From positions 1 to 29,070 of the IMG/VR virus record IMGVR_UViG_3300032073_000166: 29,070 nt of DNA, one strand, 5' to 3'. Position numbers and translations under genes: made by a program. Shown here piece after piece: positions 22,174 to 28,775 of this stretch (positions are counted from its first letter, which is position 1; the number at the start of each line of letters is the position of its first letter). Origin of the DNA: a virus. The notes beneath the pieces were generated by a model. The model saw only the letters and a list, made by a program, of their open reading frames with translations, did no database searches and was not told where the DNA came from.

Positions 22174-23670
22174 TTATAAAGCCCACTTTCCTTTTAAATA
22201 GTTATATATGTCTGTATCTGTAGCTGCGCTTGTTGCCTCGTGTACTATAATCATTTCAAGCCAATTTTGAATCAAACCCTGCGTCTGATCGGCTTTGTTT
22301 GCGTTTAAGTAAAAATCACCTGTCGTTAAATTGGCTGCGTAGTCATTAACTTGGCCTCTGAATATATTGTCAATAACAAGGCTTGCAGTTCCAGCAACAC
22401 CATCTAACTTGTATATATAAACGTGATATAGCCCAGTGTATGGCGTACCGGTAGGGGTTAAGTTGCTATGAAAGGTACTACTCCCGTCCGCTCGACAATT
22501 AAACACATTGCTACTTGAACCTGATTCAATATTAAAATCATTAGGGAATTGGCTCCACGATATTGCAGACTGATTAATATTAGTTATATTAACTGGTATG
22601 ACATTTGTCAAAAATACAAACGTCATTGAAGAGTTAAGATTAACAACGGGAAAATTAATTTTCTTCATAGACTTCTGAATATTATCAAATTCTACTGAGT
22701 TAAGGCCGTTTCGTTTGTTTGTCGGTGATTGAGTAATTGGACGATATAGAGCCGTAGAATCAAGGTTGTTACTGCCACCACTTAAATCAATCAATGTATT
22801 GAGTTCAAAACCACCCCCTAACGCTGGGCCAATCAATTGCCCTCTAAGATTAGATGCATCATAGAATGCTGCTATATTTGTTAGGTCTCTAGGGTCTAAT
22901 ATCGCCCATTTATTTTTAAAAAAACTAATAAGGTTAGCGTCATCAACGGCTGGAACAACCCCTTCATAAAACATAAATTCGGCTAAATTAGCTTCTAAAA
23001 ATCGGACATTTTGCACGTCTCTACCGATTTTAATAGTAGCAGTAGTCCCCATCGTGCCAGTGTAAGTTGTTTGACCAATTTGATTCCCATTAATAGATAA
23101 TGTAGCCGTATTGTTTAAATGATCTAATTGATATTTATAAATCATATAATTGTATTCATAGGGTGCGTCTGCTGGGATAATATCTGAATGAAGACTGCTT
23201 ACAACGGCAGAATCGAATTTAGCAGAATTATTAGAAACAATTGATACAGTGTTTCCTAGATCATCTTCAATTGCTATTAATGCATCTAAAACGTTATTAA
23301 CAGTTTTAACCTTAGCCACAAGATACATTGTGAAACTATTAGTCATATCAATGGTTCCTGATATCAACGCTGAATTTTGACCTTCAATCAAATCGACTAC
23401 ATTTAGGCTATTTTGCTGGAATCCATTTATTTCAGGTGTGCCAAGCACAGTGAAATTATTGTTATTACCTGATTTATCGTTAACTTGCGTAACATTATCG
23501 CCAGTCGCAACAATGCTTGATAAATCGTCAAACTCTAATAATACAGTTCTATTAGTTGGAACAGGGGGCGGCTCTGGTGGCAAATCTGTTACTTGTAAAT
23601 ATAGCCCTTGATAGGCTACCCCTTCTAGGTCACTTACTCCTTGAAATGAGGTTTCAAGCTCTCCCCCCAC
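22174..23670 (-). CDS. Double LamG/concanavalin-like structural protein
   Basis: The 498-aa product has two tandem LamG-like beta domains after a Pro-rich linker (DLPPEPPPVPTNRT, 31-44). The first (about 45-260) has FTMYLVAKVKTVNN and ends LISFFKNKWAILDP; the second (about 262-498) has MTFVFLTNVIPVNI and ends DIYNYLKGKWAL, so it arose by duplication. Such domains bind sugars or decorate heads/tails. The start is unusual: GTG at 23670, two bases after the upstream TGA, with no Shine-Dalgarno, so translation may be coupled or frameshifted. It sits between the DUF5681/120-aa genes and TerL, an unusual place for an adhesin-like protein. Confidence 0.7.
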   Translation of the reverse strand: MGGELETSFQGVSDLEGVAYQGLYLQVTDLPPEPPPVPTNRTVLLEFDDLSSIVATGDNVTQVNDKSGNNNNFTVLGTPEINGFQQNSLNVVDLIEGQNSALISGTIDMTNSFTMYLVAKVKTVNNVLDALIAIEDDLGNTVSIVSNNSAKFDSAVVSSLHSDIIPADAPYEYNYMIYKYQLDHLNNTATLSINGNQIGQTTYTGTMGTTATIKIGRDVQNVRFLEANLAEFMFYEGVVPAVDDANLISFFKNKWAILDPRDLTNIAAFYDASNLRGQLIGPALGGGFELNTLIDLSGGSNNLDSTALYRPITQSPTNKRNGLNSVEFDNIQKSMKKINFPVVNLNSSMTFVFLTNVIPVNITNINQSAISWSQFPNDFNIESGSSSNVFNCRADGSSTFHSNLTPTGTPYTGLYHVYIYKLDGVAGTASLVIDNIFRGQVNDYAANLTTGDFYLNANKADQTQGLIQNWLEMIIVHEATSAATDTDIYNYLKGKWAL

Positions 23671-23671
23671 T

Positions 23672-24034
23672 TCAAACCCCTGATTGAATTACAGATAAAA
23701 ATAGTTCTCCACCGGTAATACTTGAAACATTCAGCCTAACCGCGCTTACTGGTACCGTAAAATTTCCGTCAAGATCGTCGGGGTCACTTAATTCATTAAG
23801 ATTTTTTAAATATTTATGTTGTTTAATGGCGTTTACCGGTGCTGTTTCAGGGTTTTTTCTAGCGGTATACTCTACAGTACACTCAAAGGCACTTGTCAAA
23901 CCGTCTGTTGATATAAATATACCTATAGGATAATTACCAGTTCTTTTATTGTTTAGCTGTAACCAATCCGTTACACCGGCACTTGTCAAGCCAAGTCTAT
24001 TTTCTACGCCTAAAACTATGTTTTTTGTCGCCAT
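23672..24034 (-). CDS. Hypothetical structural-like protein, 120 aa
   Basis: The product is a small beta-rich protein (MATKNIVLGVENRLGLTSAG, SAFECTVEYTARKNPETAPV, VSAVRLNVSSITGGELFLSV). A V-x-A-V-R-L-N-V pattern is typical of jellyroll decoration proteins. It ends GELFLSVIQSGV just two bases before the GTG of the LamG protein in the +1 frame. The ATG at 24034 follows AAGGGG. I propose a companion or N-terminal anchor of the LamG protein; the family is unrecognised. Confidence 0.6.
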   Translation of the reverse strand: MATKNIVLGVENRLGLTSAGVTDWLQLNNKRTGNYPIGIFISTDGLTSAFECTVEYTARKNPETAPVNAIKQHKYLKNLNELSDPDDLDGNFTVPVSAVRLNVSSITGGELFLSVIQSGV

Positions 24035-24044
24035 GAAATACCCC

Positions 24045-24371
24045 TTATTTGTTAAAATTAATTATTATGTCTTCCTTATTTAATTCTATAGCATTCTCAA
24101 ATGTTTGCAAGGGCCGACCTTCCATCCGGTCCAATATAGTCTGAATTGCTTTAATATTTCCCTCTAAGGCAGAGCCCACCAATTTAGCCGCAACCCCATA
24201 AGCAAAGTTTTTGTCGCTTGCAAGTTTAACCACCTTTTTTTTTCCTTGCACGCAAAACTCAATACTAATAGAATTAGCATTTAATATTTCTCGCAAAGCC
24301 TCGGAAATAGTTTTTGTGTTTTTAGGTCTTCCCCTCGGATTCCCTGATACACCTTTAATAAATTTTGTCAT
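24045..24371 (-). CDS. DUF5681-like protein, possible small terminase
   Basis: The 108-aa product begins MTKFIKGVSGNPRGRPKNTK, the DUF5681 signature (KGxSGNPxGRPK), then a helical body with NANSISIEFCVQGKKKVVKL and KLVGSALEGNIKAIQTILDR, MEGRP. The basic N-terminus suggests DNA contact. DUF5681 proteins are found next to TerL and often proposed as small terminase-type or DNA-binding proteins. It lies two genes upstream of TerL with the 120-aa and LamG genes between, so a TerS role is likely but not certain. Confidence 0.65.
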   Translation of the reverse strand: MTKFIKGVSGNPRGRPKNTKTISEALREILNANSISIEFCVQGKKKVVKLASDKNFAYGVAAKLVGSALEGNIKAIQTILDRMEGRPLQTFENAIELNKEDIIINFNK

Positions 24372-24374
24372 TTG

Positions 24375-24635
24375 CTACATTTCTCTAATTAAATTAGTCC
24401 TGAAAACTCTGCCATAGTCAGATTCCCTATGTATAATAAAATAATCATTATAATTATCCCTACAAACCAACTGCAAAAAATTAAATGATATTATATCTTT
24501 ACAGTCTTTGGGTATCTTTATACTTTCTATACTTTTCTCACCCCAAGGCAGTAAATCATAAATATTTATCTTAGATTTAGAGTAAACTATAGATGTATTC
24601 ATTAATAAAAAAATAAAAAGTATTTTAATTAACAT
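24375..24635 (-). CDS. Small secreted or membrane-anchored protein, 86 aa
   Basis: The N-terminus MLIKILFIFLLMNTSIVYSK has a charged start, a hydrophobic core (ILFIFLLM) and a small-residue cleavage region (IVYS-K), a typical Sec signal. The mature part (KINIYDLLPWGEKS, IPKDCKDIISFNFLQLVCRD) has two cysteines that could form a disulphide in the periplasm or outside. It overlaps the 71-aa gene. Family not recognised. A superinfection-exclusion or envelope-modifying function would fit a small exported phage protein but is an inference. Confidence 0.5.
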   Translation of the reverse strand: MLIKILFIFLLMNTSIVYSKSKINIYDLLPWGEKSIESIKIPKDCKDIISFNFLQLVCRDNYNDYFIIHRESDYGRVFRTNLIREM

Positions 24636-24840
24636 GCTTTCCTTTTTTCAAACTTTTATTTATGTATTTAATTAAAGCCTCAATAGTTTTTTTCTCTCTC
24701 CCCTGCTTTTCTTTAGCAGCTAAAAAAAGCTCTGGTGAATTTCGGGATATAGTTTTAAGGGTATTATTTGAAGAGTACCACCCTTTTTTAAAAGAGTCTC
24801 TAGCTTTCATTAATTGCTCTATTTCTACAAAAGAATACAT
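24625..24840 (-). CDS. Hypothetical helical protein, 71 aa
   Basis: The product is a short helical, basic protein (MYSFVEIEQLMKARDSFKKG, then LFLAAKEKQGREKKTIEALI, then YINKSLKKGKHVN). It has a good ribosome site (AAGGAG) and is the first gene after the promoter at 24874-24902, so it heads the structural transcript. The 86-aa gene overlaps its end by 11 bases. Family not recognised. Confidence 0.55.
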   Translation of the reverse strand: MYSFVEIEQLMKARDSFKKGWYSSNNTLKTISRNSPELFLAAKEKQGREKKTIEALIKYINKSLKKGKHVN

Positions 24841-24873
24841 GTTAAACTCCTTATTTTTTCTTATATAAATTTA

Positions 24874-24902
24874 ATAATAATACTATTTGAATTGTATGTA
24901 AA
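24874..24902 (-). promoter_or_regulatory. Promoter before the structural operon
   Basis: Minus strand: TTTACA (24902-24897), 17-base spacer, TATTAT (24879-24874), then TAAATTTATAT, and AAGGAG before the 71-aa gene. The downstream GTATAC-like element seen in other copies is not present. This is the last recognisable promoter before a run of about 18 kb of head, tail and lysis genes. Confidence 0.6.
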
Positions 24903-24919
24903 CATTACGTTTTATCAAC

Positions 24920-25303
24920 TTATATTATAAAGTTTCGATTAGTTGTTATCGTTGAAACCATAAAAACACCGCCTACAGAAATAAATTTGTCTATTGTGAC
25001 TTTATTTGTATCGGGGTTATAGACTAAAGCACCTATTAGGGCCTCTTTTATTTCTAAAAGGCTCTTGTATTGGCATTCATCGGACCTATCGTTATCGCCT
25101 GATTGCGTGTAGGAATCTACAAAATCCCCACCTTTAGTTTTAAAAAATCGCATATCTGCCCCTTCGCCATCCATGACTTTTGAGTGTATATCACAAAAAA
25201 AATCACATCGATAGTATACCTCGGGTCTAGAATCAAGCAACTCAAAATCTGTTTTCCCCTCTGTGTCAATATCTAAAACCTCATAATCTTTAAAATCAAG
25301 CAT
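24920..25303 (-). CDS. Hypothetical acidic protein, 127 aa
   Basis: The ATG at 25303 (MLDFKDYEVLDIDTEGK) follows GGGAG by about 10 bases; a longer frame would cross the promoter. The product is acidic with DFFCDIHSKVMDGEGADMRF and KGGDFVDSYTQSGDNDRSDE, resembling a small single-domain protein without signal or membrane segment. No family recognised. It heads a short transcript from the promoter at 25336-25364. Confidence 0.55.
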   Translation of the reverse strand: MLDFKDYEVLDIDTEGKTDFELLDSRPEVYYRCDFFCDIHSKVMDGEGADMRFFKTKGGDFVDSYTQSGDNDRSDECQYKSLLEIKEALIGALVYNPDTNKVTIDKFISVGGVFMVSTITTNRNFII

Positions 25304-25335
25304 TTTCTTTTTCTCCCTTTTTTTAGTATACGTAT

Positions 25336-25364
25336 ATAATAACACTATGTATTTCCTAAGTCAA
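25336..25364 (-). promoter_or_regulatory. Sigma70-like promoter of the repeated phage family
   Basis: Minus strand: TTGACT (25364-25359), 17-base spacer ending AGTGT, TATTAT (25341-25336), then ATACGTATAC and an A-tract with GGGAG. The TATACGTATA just past the -10 is a perfect 10-bp palindrome. The promoter starts three bases after the DUF4116 gene stop and is one of the closest matches to the 26369 promoter. Confidence 0.82.
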
Positions 25365-25366
25365 CA

Positions 25367-26038
25367 CTAAATAATTAGAACCCTTTCCCCTTTTTTTACA
25401 GCTTTTAAAATCTCCTTATCTTCTTGTAGCTCTTTACTTGCATACTTTAAGGCGAAAGCGTCCTTATTTACTGCAGCCAGTACCACATCCCTGTCAGCCT
25501 GCAGTTCCTCACTTGCATACTCTAAGGCACAAGCGTCTTTATTTATCGCAGCCATTACTATAGCCCTGTCTTCCTGCAGCTCTTTACTTAGGAAGCGCAA
25601 GACGTAAGGGTTTTCATTTATCGCAGCCAGTACTACATCCCTATCTTCCTGTAACTCTTTACTTAGGAAGACCAGGAGGTAAGCATTTTTATTTATGGCA
25701 GTAAGCACTAAATCCCTATCTTCCTGTAACCCTTTACTTGCATACTTCAAGGCCCAAGGGTTTTTATTTATCGCAGTAAGCACCAAATCCCTGTCAGCCT
25801 GCATCTCTTTACTTGCATATTCTAAGGCGAAAGAGTTTTTATTTACTGCTGCAAGTACAATATCCCTGTCCGCTCTCAGCTCTTTACTTGCATATTCTAA
25901 GGCAAAAGCGTCCTTATTTACTGCTGCAAGTACGACATCCCTGTCAGCCTGTAGCTCTTCACTTGCATACTTTAAGTCTGAACCCCATTTATTTACTGCA
26001 GCTAAAACGAACCCCTTATCACTTTGCCTTTTATTCAT
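25367..26038 (-). CDS. DUF4116 repeat protein
   Basis: The 223-aa product is built of about eight repeats of 25 residues (75 bp), with the pattern DRDVVLAAVNKDAFALEY followed by ASKELxx; the first and last units are partial. Each unit is a two-helix DUF4116-type repeat, forming a superhelical scaffold for protein contacts. I know the family from intracellular bacteria and large DNA viruses; a copy in a phage is noteworthy. Units vary at positions 12-18 (NKDAFAL, NKNSFAL, NKNPWAL, NENPYVL) while the DRDxVLxAxNK frame is kept. It lies between promoters at 25336 and 26369 and has a ribosome site AGGAG. Confidence 0.8.
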   Translation of the reverse strand: MNKRQSDKGFVLAAVNKWGSDLKYASEELQADRDVVLAAVNKDAFALEYASKELRADRDIVLAAVNKNSFALEYASKEMQADRDLVLTAINKNPWALKYASKGLQEDRDLVLTAINKNAYLLVFLSKELQEDRDVVLAAINENPYVLRFLSKELQEDRAIVMAAINKDACALEYASEELQADRDVVLAAVNKDAFALKYASKELQEDKEILKAVKKGERVLII

Positions 26039-26049
26039 TTTTATAACTC

Positions 26050-26337
26050 CTATAATTTAGTTGACAACCCAGTATTAGATTCTATCAATACAGACAGCTG
26101 GTTATTATATACATTATTTTCTGTATTGATTATTTTATACTCAAATTTTTTGCAATTATAAAATTTAATGTCGTACAGGTCCTTACTATTTAGTTCAATA
26201 GATATATGGGTGACTTTTTTTGAGTTTCTCATAATTTTAAACATCGCACCTTTTTCATTTACGGTTAAATTTTTAGCCCCGACCATAAATAAAGTTTTGT
26301 TGCCTAATTGATTATATATTGTTTGCCCTATTTCCAT
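26050..26337 (-). CDS. Conserved-looking hypothetical protein, 95 aa
   Basis: The product begins MEIGQTIYNQLGNKTLFMVG, continues AKNLTVNEKGAMFKIMRNSK and HISIELNSKDLYDIKFYNCK. The pattern 'QLG-x-K-x-x-x-M-x-GAKN' and 'FKI-x-RN-x-K' with 'LN-x-KDLYD' is familiar from many phage and plasmid accessory proteins of unknown role. It is the first gene after the promoter at 26369 (GGGAG, spacing about 8) and precedes the DUF4116 gene by 11 bases. Confidence 0.65.
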   Translation of the reverse strand: MEIGQTIYNQLGNKTLFMVGAKNLTVNEKGAMFKIMRNSKKVTHISIELNSKDLYDIKFYNCKKFEYKIINTENNVYNNQLSVLIESNTGLSTKL

Positions 26338-26368
26338 TTTTTTAACTCCCTTTTTTTAGTATACCTAT

Positions 26369-26397
26369 ATAATAACACTATGTAGTTATTAAGTCAA
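26369..26397 (-). promoter_or_regulatory. Sigma70-like promoter of the repeated phage family
   Basis: Minus strand: TTGACT (26397-26392), 17-base spacer ending CATAGTGT, TATTAT (26374-26369), then ATAGGTATAC, TAAAAAAA and GGGAG. The whole block is nearly the same as at 25336. The -35 lies within the last codons of the RusA gene. Confidence 0.82.
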
Positions 26398-26719
26398 GGT
26401 TAGTTATATGCACCTTAAAATACTCATCCCCTTTTTTAACTCTGGTTTTTATGATTTTACATTCAAAAATCAGGCTGTCATTAAATTTGTATTTTTTTTG
26501 TAGAATGTCTTGAAGCGGTTTAACGGGATTATCTATATCCGCCCGCATATTTGAAAATCCAAACTCATAAGTTATAGACAATTTCCCTTCAGGGATATCC
26601 ATTCTAGGCAATGTATACAATAAATACTTTTCATAGTCTTTATATTTATTAGTTTTGAAGCGCCGGCCTTGCCAACACTCATTAACCGAGAGCGGTTTAA
26701 TTTTTTTATGTATCTGCAA
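26378..26719 (-). CDS. rusA: RusA-type Holliday junction resolvase
   Basis: The 113-aa product has the RusA pattern: IKPLSVNECWQGRRFKT at 7-23, and the catalytic core MRADIDNPVKPLQDIL (58-73) with Asp61, Asp63, Lys67 and Asp71, matching the conserved acidic DxDN-x-x-K-x-x-x-D. It cuts branched recombination intermediates and helps prepare concatemers for packaging. It is close to the family size (about 120 aa). Its start directly follows the small 51-aa gene, and the methyltransferase gene is upstream. With the Rad52-like protein and SSB it completes a recombination set. Confidence 0.85.
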   Translation of the reverse strand: MQIHKKIKPLSVNECWQGRRFKTNKYKDYEKYLLYTLPRMDIPEGKLSITYEFGFSNMRADIDNPVKPLQDILQKKYKFNDSLIFECKIIKTRVKKGDEYFKVHITNLDLITT

Positions 26720-26875
26720 TTATTTTACTAACTGGCTTATGCCAGGTACACCCATAATGACAAGCCCCACACAATCATTACTTGACAACGTTTTGCCGAC
26801 GTCAGCAAAACGACCTGACACCTTGTGACCTGAAGTTTCGCAGGAAGATTTTGCTTTTAAAACTATATCACTCAT
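26720..26875 (-). CDS. Small hypothetical protein, 51 aa
   Basis: The ATG at 26875 lies just inside the end of the methyltransferase gene (AATGAGTGA overlap), giving MSDIVLKAKSSCETSGHKVS and the end IMGVPGISQLVK. A longer frame starting at 26944 would overlap the methyltransferase by 77 bases. No family recognised. It is coupled to the methyltransferase and directly followed by rusA. Neither start has a good ribosome site. Confidence 0.45.
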   Translation of the reverse strand: MSDIVLKAKSSCETSGHKVSGRFADVGKTLSSNDCVGLVIMGVPGISQLVK

Positions 26876-28085
26876 TAAAATCTGAGCAGACTGCCCCATT
26901 TCTTTTAACAGTATATTTTTTATTGTTTTTCTTGCAGAAATCAACGTATCTCTTGACTATGACATCGCAATACTTCTCATCTAATTCCATGCCATAGCAT
27001 TTACGATTTGTTTTCTCGCAGGCTATTAGGGTAGACCCTGAGCCGAGGAATAGATCGAGGCATGACTTTACCTTATGATTATTAATAGCTCTTTCTGCTA
27101 ATTCAGTGGGCTTTTGCGTTGGGTGAAAATCGTTTTTAGCATCTCTTTTCATTTCCCAAATCGTTGCCTCGGTTGTCGCTCCGCACCATCTAAGCGTTGA
27201 GCCTTTTGGCTTCCAGTAAAGGCACGGCTCATGCCTCTGTTTATATTGTGCATTCATAGCCGCATATTTTGCATTTACCTTGTGCCATATTATTAAGGAA
27301 TGAATTTTACCAATTTTATTTACTGCACTATATAAATCAATTGGTTTTGTATCAGCAAACCACGTATAACAAGGGCCATCACAAATCGACGCCAAAATTG
27401 GAATAACGTCTGTATATATATTTGACGATTGATCGTTTTTTAACTTTTCTCTTTTTCTTGTTATATTTACATTGCCAGAATGAAAATGCCCCCCCTCATA
27501 ATTGACGCCATACGGAGGATCGGTAAACACCATATCAGCCTTTTCACCATCCATTAGCTTATCAACATCATCAATCATAGTGCTATCACCACACATAACC
27601 CGATGCTCCCCTAACTCGTATAAATCGCCCTTAACAGTAATGGCTGGCACTGCCTCTGGCACTTCGTCATCCCCTGTAGTTTCGTCTTCTTCATCTTCCC
27701 CCATGATATCTATTAAGCCATAATCGCCCATATCAAAAAAATCGCCTATATCTAACAATTCCCCCTTTAAAATGTCATTATCAATCTGGGCTGCTCTGCT
27801 GCTTTCATTGTCGGCAATTCTTGCAGCTGCCGCCTTTTCTGGCGTGTCTAAAGTATGATTAACAATAACTAAAGGTATTGTTTTGTGATTAAGTTCCTTC
27901 AAGGCTTCATATCGCCCATGCCCTTTAACGATTACATAATCAGGATCTACAACAATAGGTACGTCAAAATTGAAATCTTCTATGCTATTTTTTATATGTT
28001 CCCTGTTAAGCTCGTGCGATTGATAGTTCTTTTCATATGGTTTTATTTTCGTTATTTCCACATGTTCAAGCGTTTCTATTTTCAT
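26868..28085 (-). CDS. ParB-like domain fused to DNA methyltransferase
   Basis: The 405-aa product has an N-terminal ParB-like nuclease domain (about 1-110; VIVKGHGRYEALKELN at 51-66) and a C-terminal N6-adenine/N4-cytosine methyltransferase. Motif IV is TDPPYG (188-193), and motif I, DLFLGSGST (344-352), comes after it with HPTQKP (321-326) between, giving the beta-type order. Such ParB-methylase fusions are common in phages as orphan methyltransferases, and protect DNA from host restriction or mark packaging DNA. No restriction gene is nearby. A G7 run lies at codons 197-199, just after DPPY, so length changes there would cut the enzyme. Confidence 0.9.
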   Translation of the reverse strand: MKIETLEHVEITKIKPYEKNYQSHELNREHIKNSIEDFNFDVPIVVDPDYVIVKGHGRYEALKELNHKTIPLVIVNHTLDTPEKAAAARIADNESSRAAQIDNDILKGELLDIGDFFDMGDYGLIDIMGEDEEDETTGDDEVPEAVPAITVKGDLYELGEHRVMCGDSTMIDDVDKLMDGEKADMVFTDPPYGVNYEGGHFHSGNVNITRKREKLKNDQSSNIYTDVIPILASICDGPCYTWFADTKPIDLYSAVNKIGKIHSLIIWHKVNAKYAAMNAQYKQRHEPCLYWKPKGSTLRWCGATTEATIWEMKRDAKNDFHPTQKPTELAERAINNHKVKSCLDLFLGSGSTLIACEKTNRKCYGMELDEKYCDVIVKRYVDFCKKNNKKYTVKRNGAVCSDFNE

Positions 28086-28115
28086 AAGTTGCCCCTTTTT
28101 ATTTTAGATACGTTT

Positions 28116-28144
28116 ATTATAAAGAATTAATTATATGAAGTATA
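28116..28144 (-). promoter_or_regulatory. Possible promoter before the methyltransferase
   Basis: TATAAT (28121-28116) is a perfect -10, followed by AAACGTATC, resembling the downstream element of the repeated promoters. The -35 position at 17-base spacing is TATACT (28144-28139), a poor match. The tandem repeats at 28153-28182 lie just upstream. A protein-controlled promoter is plausible. Confidence 0.35.
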
Positions 28145-28152
28145 GTTGATGA

Positions 28153-28182
28153 ATATAGTTCCATATAGTTCCATATAGTCCC
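28153..28182. repeat. Three tandem 10-bp repeats upstream of methyltransferase
   Basis: ATATAGTTCC, ATATAGTTCC and ATATAGTCCC are arranged head to tail at 28153, 28163 and 28173, one helical turn apart, with a related TATAGTTGAT just to the left (28141). They occupy the 105-base gap between the cysteine-rich gene and the methyltransferase gene, next to a -10 box. Same-face repeats of this kind are typical operator or iteron sites. Confidence 0.6.
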
Positions 28183-28190
28183 CTGTCCAT

Positions 28191-28712
28191 TTAATGATTG
28201 ATATAAATATAATCAGAATCAAGACAATTTTTACATTGCCAACGCCACCGATCTTCTGCTCCCATTAGCTGGTACTTTGGGATTGGAACAAGACACTTGC
28301 AACCCTCATTGTACCGCTCAATAAGTGCCTTTTTGTTTTTCACTTCTTTTCTTTCGACATAATCGCTAAAACTGTCTAAATACCATTTATCATCCTTACC
28401 TTCAATTTTAAAGGTTTTGTGGCAGAAGGAATCGCAAACCCAACTTTCGTACCGATTTAATTTTATACTGGTTTCAATGAAACGCATTATTTCGTTTTTT
28501 TTGCTGTACGATGAAATACGTTCAGATATAAAAACTTTTATTTCTTCCGTAGTCATTTCTTCTTTTTGGATTATTTCATAAATATGGCTACTGATAGCCT
28601 CTCCTTTTTTTAACCCTATTTCTTTTTCGTATGGTATTAATTTATTTTCAGTGGTTTCTTCTACCCAGCCAAAACTTACTTTATAAATTGGGTATTTTGG
28701 ATATTCACTCAT
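28191..28712 (-). CDS. Cysteine-rich hypothetical protein, 173 aa
   Basis: The ATG at 28712 (MSEYPKYPIYKVSFGWVEET) follows AGGAGG by 7 bases and is preferred to the longer frame. The central part is helical (ISERISSYSKKNEIMRF) and the C-terminal half has WVCDSFCHKTF, GCKCLVPIPKY and WQCKNCLDSD, six or more cysteines arranged like a zinc-binding ribbon (CxxxC, CxC, CxxC). It follows the 3' part of an ssb by about 60 bases. Family not recognised; zinc-stabilised nucleic-acid or protein binding is an inference. Confidence 0.6.
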   Translation of the reverse strand: MSEYPKYPIYKVSFGWVEETTENKLIPYEKEIGLKKGEAISSHIYEIIQKEEMTTEEIKVFISERISSYSKKNEIMRFIETSIKLNRYESWVCDSFCHKTFKIEGKDDKWYLDSFSDYVERKEVKNKKALIERYNEGCKCLVPIPKYQLMGAEDRWRWQCKNCLDSDYIYINH

Positions 28713-28775
28713 TTTTTTACCTCCTATTAATCCCCCACATGCGCCCTGCATATCAGGGGCTTTTATAGCCTCTTT

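Noticed and set aside
25367-26038. CRISPR-like periodic repeats
   Set aside because: The 75-bp period is a protein repeat with an intact reading frame, not short repeats separated by unique spacers.
28739-28760. Small hairpin (CCCTG...CAGGG) after the right-end ssb
   Set aside because: Only five pairs and no T-tract; may be chance.
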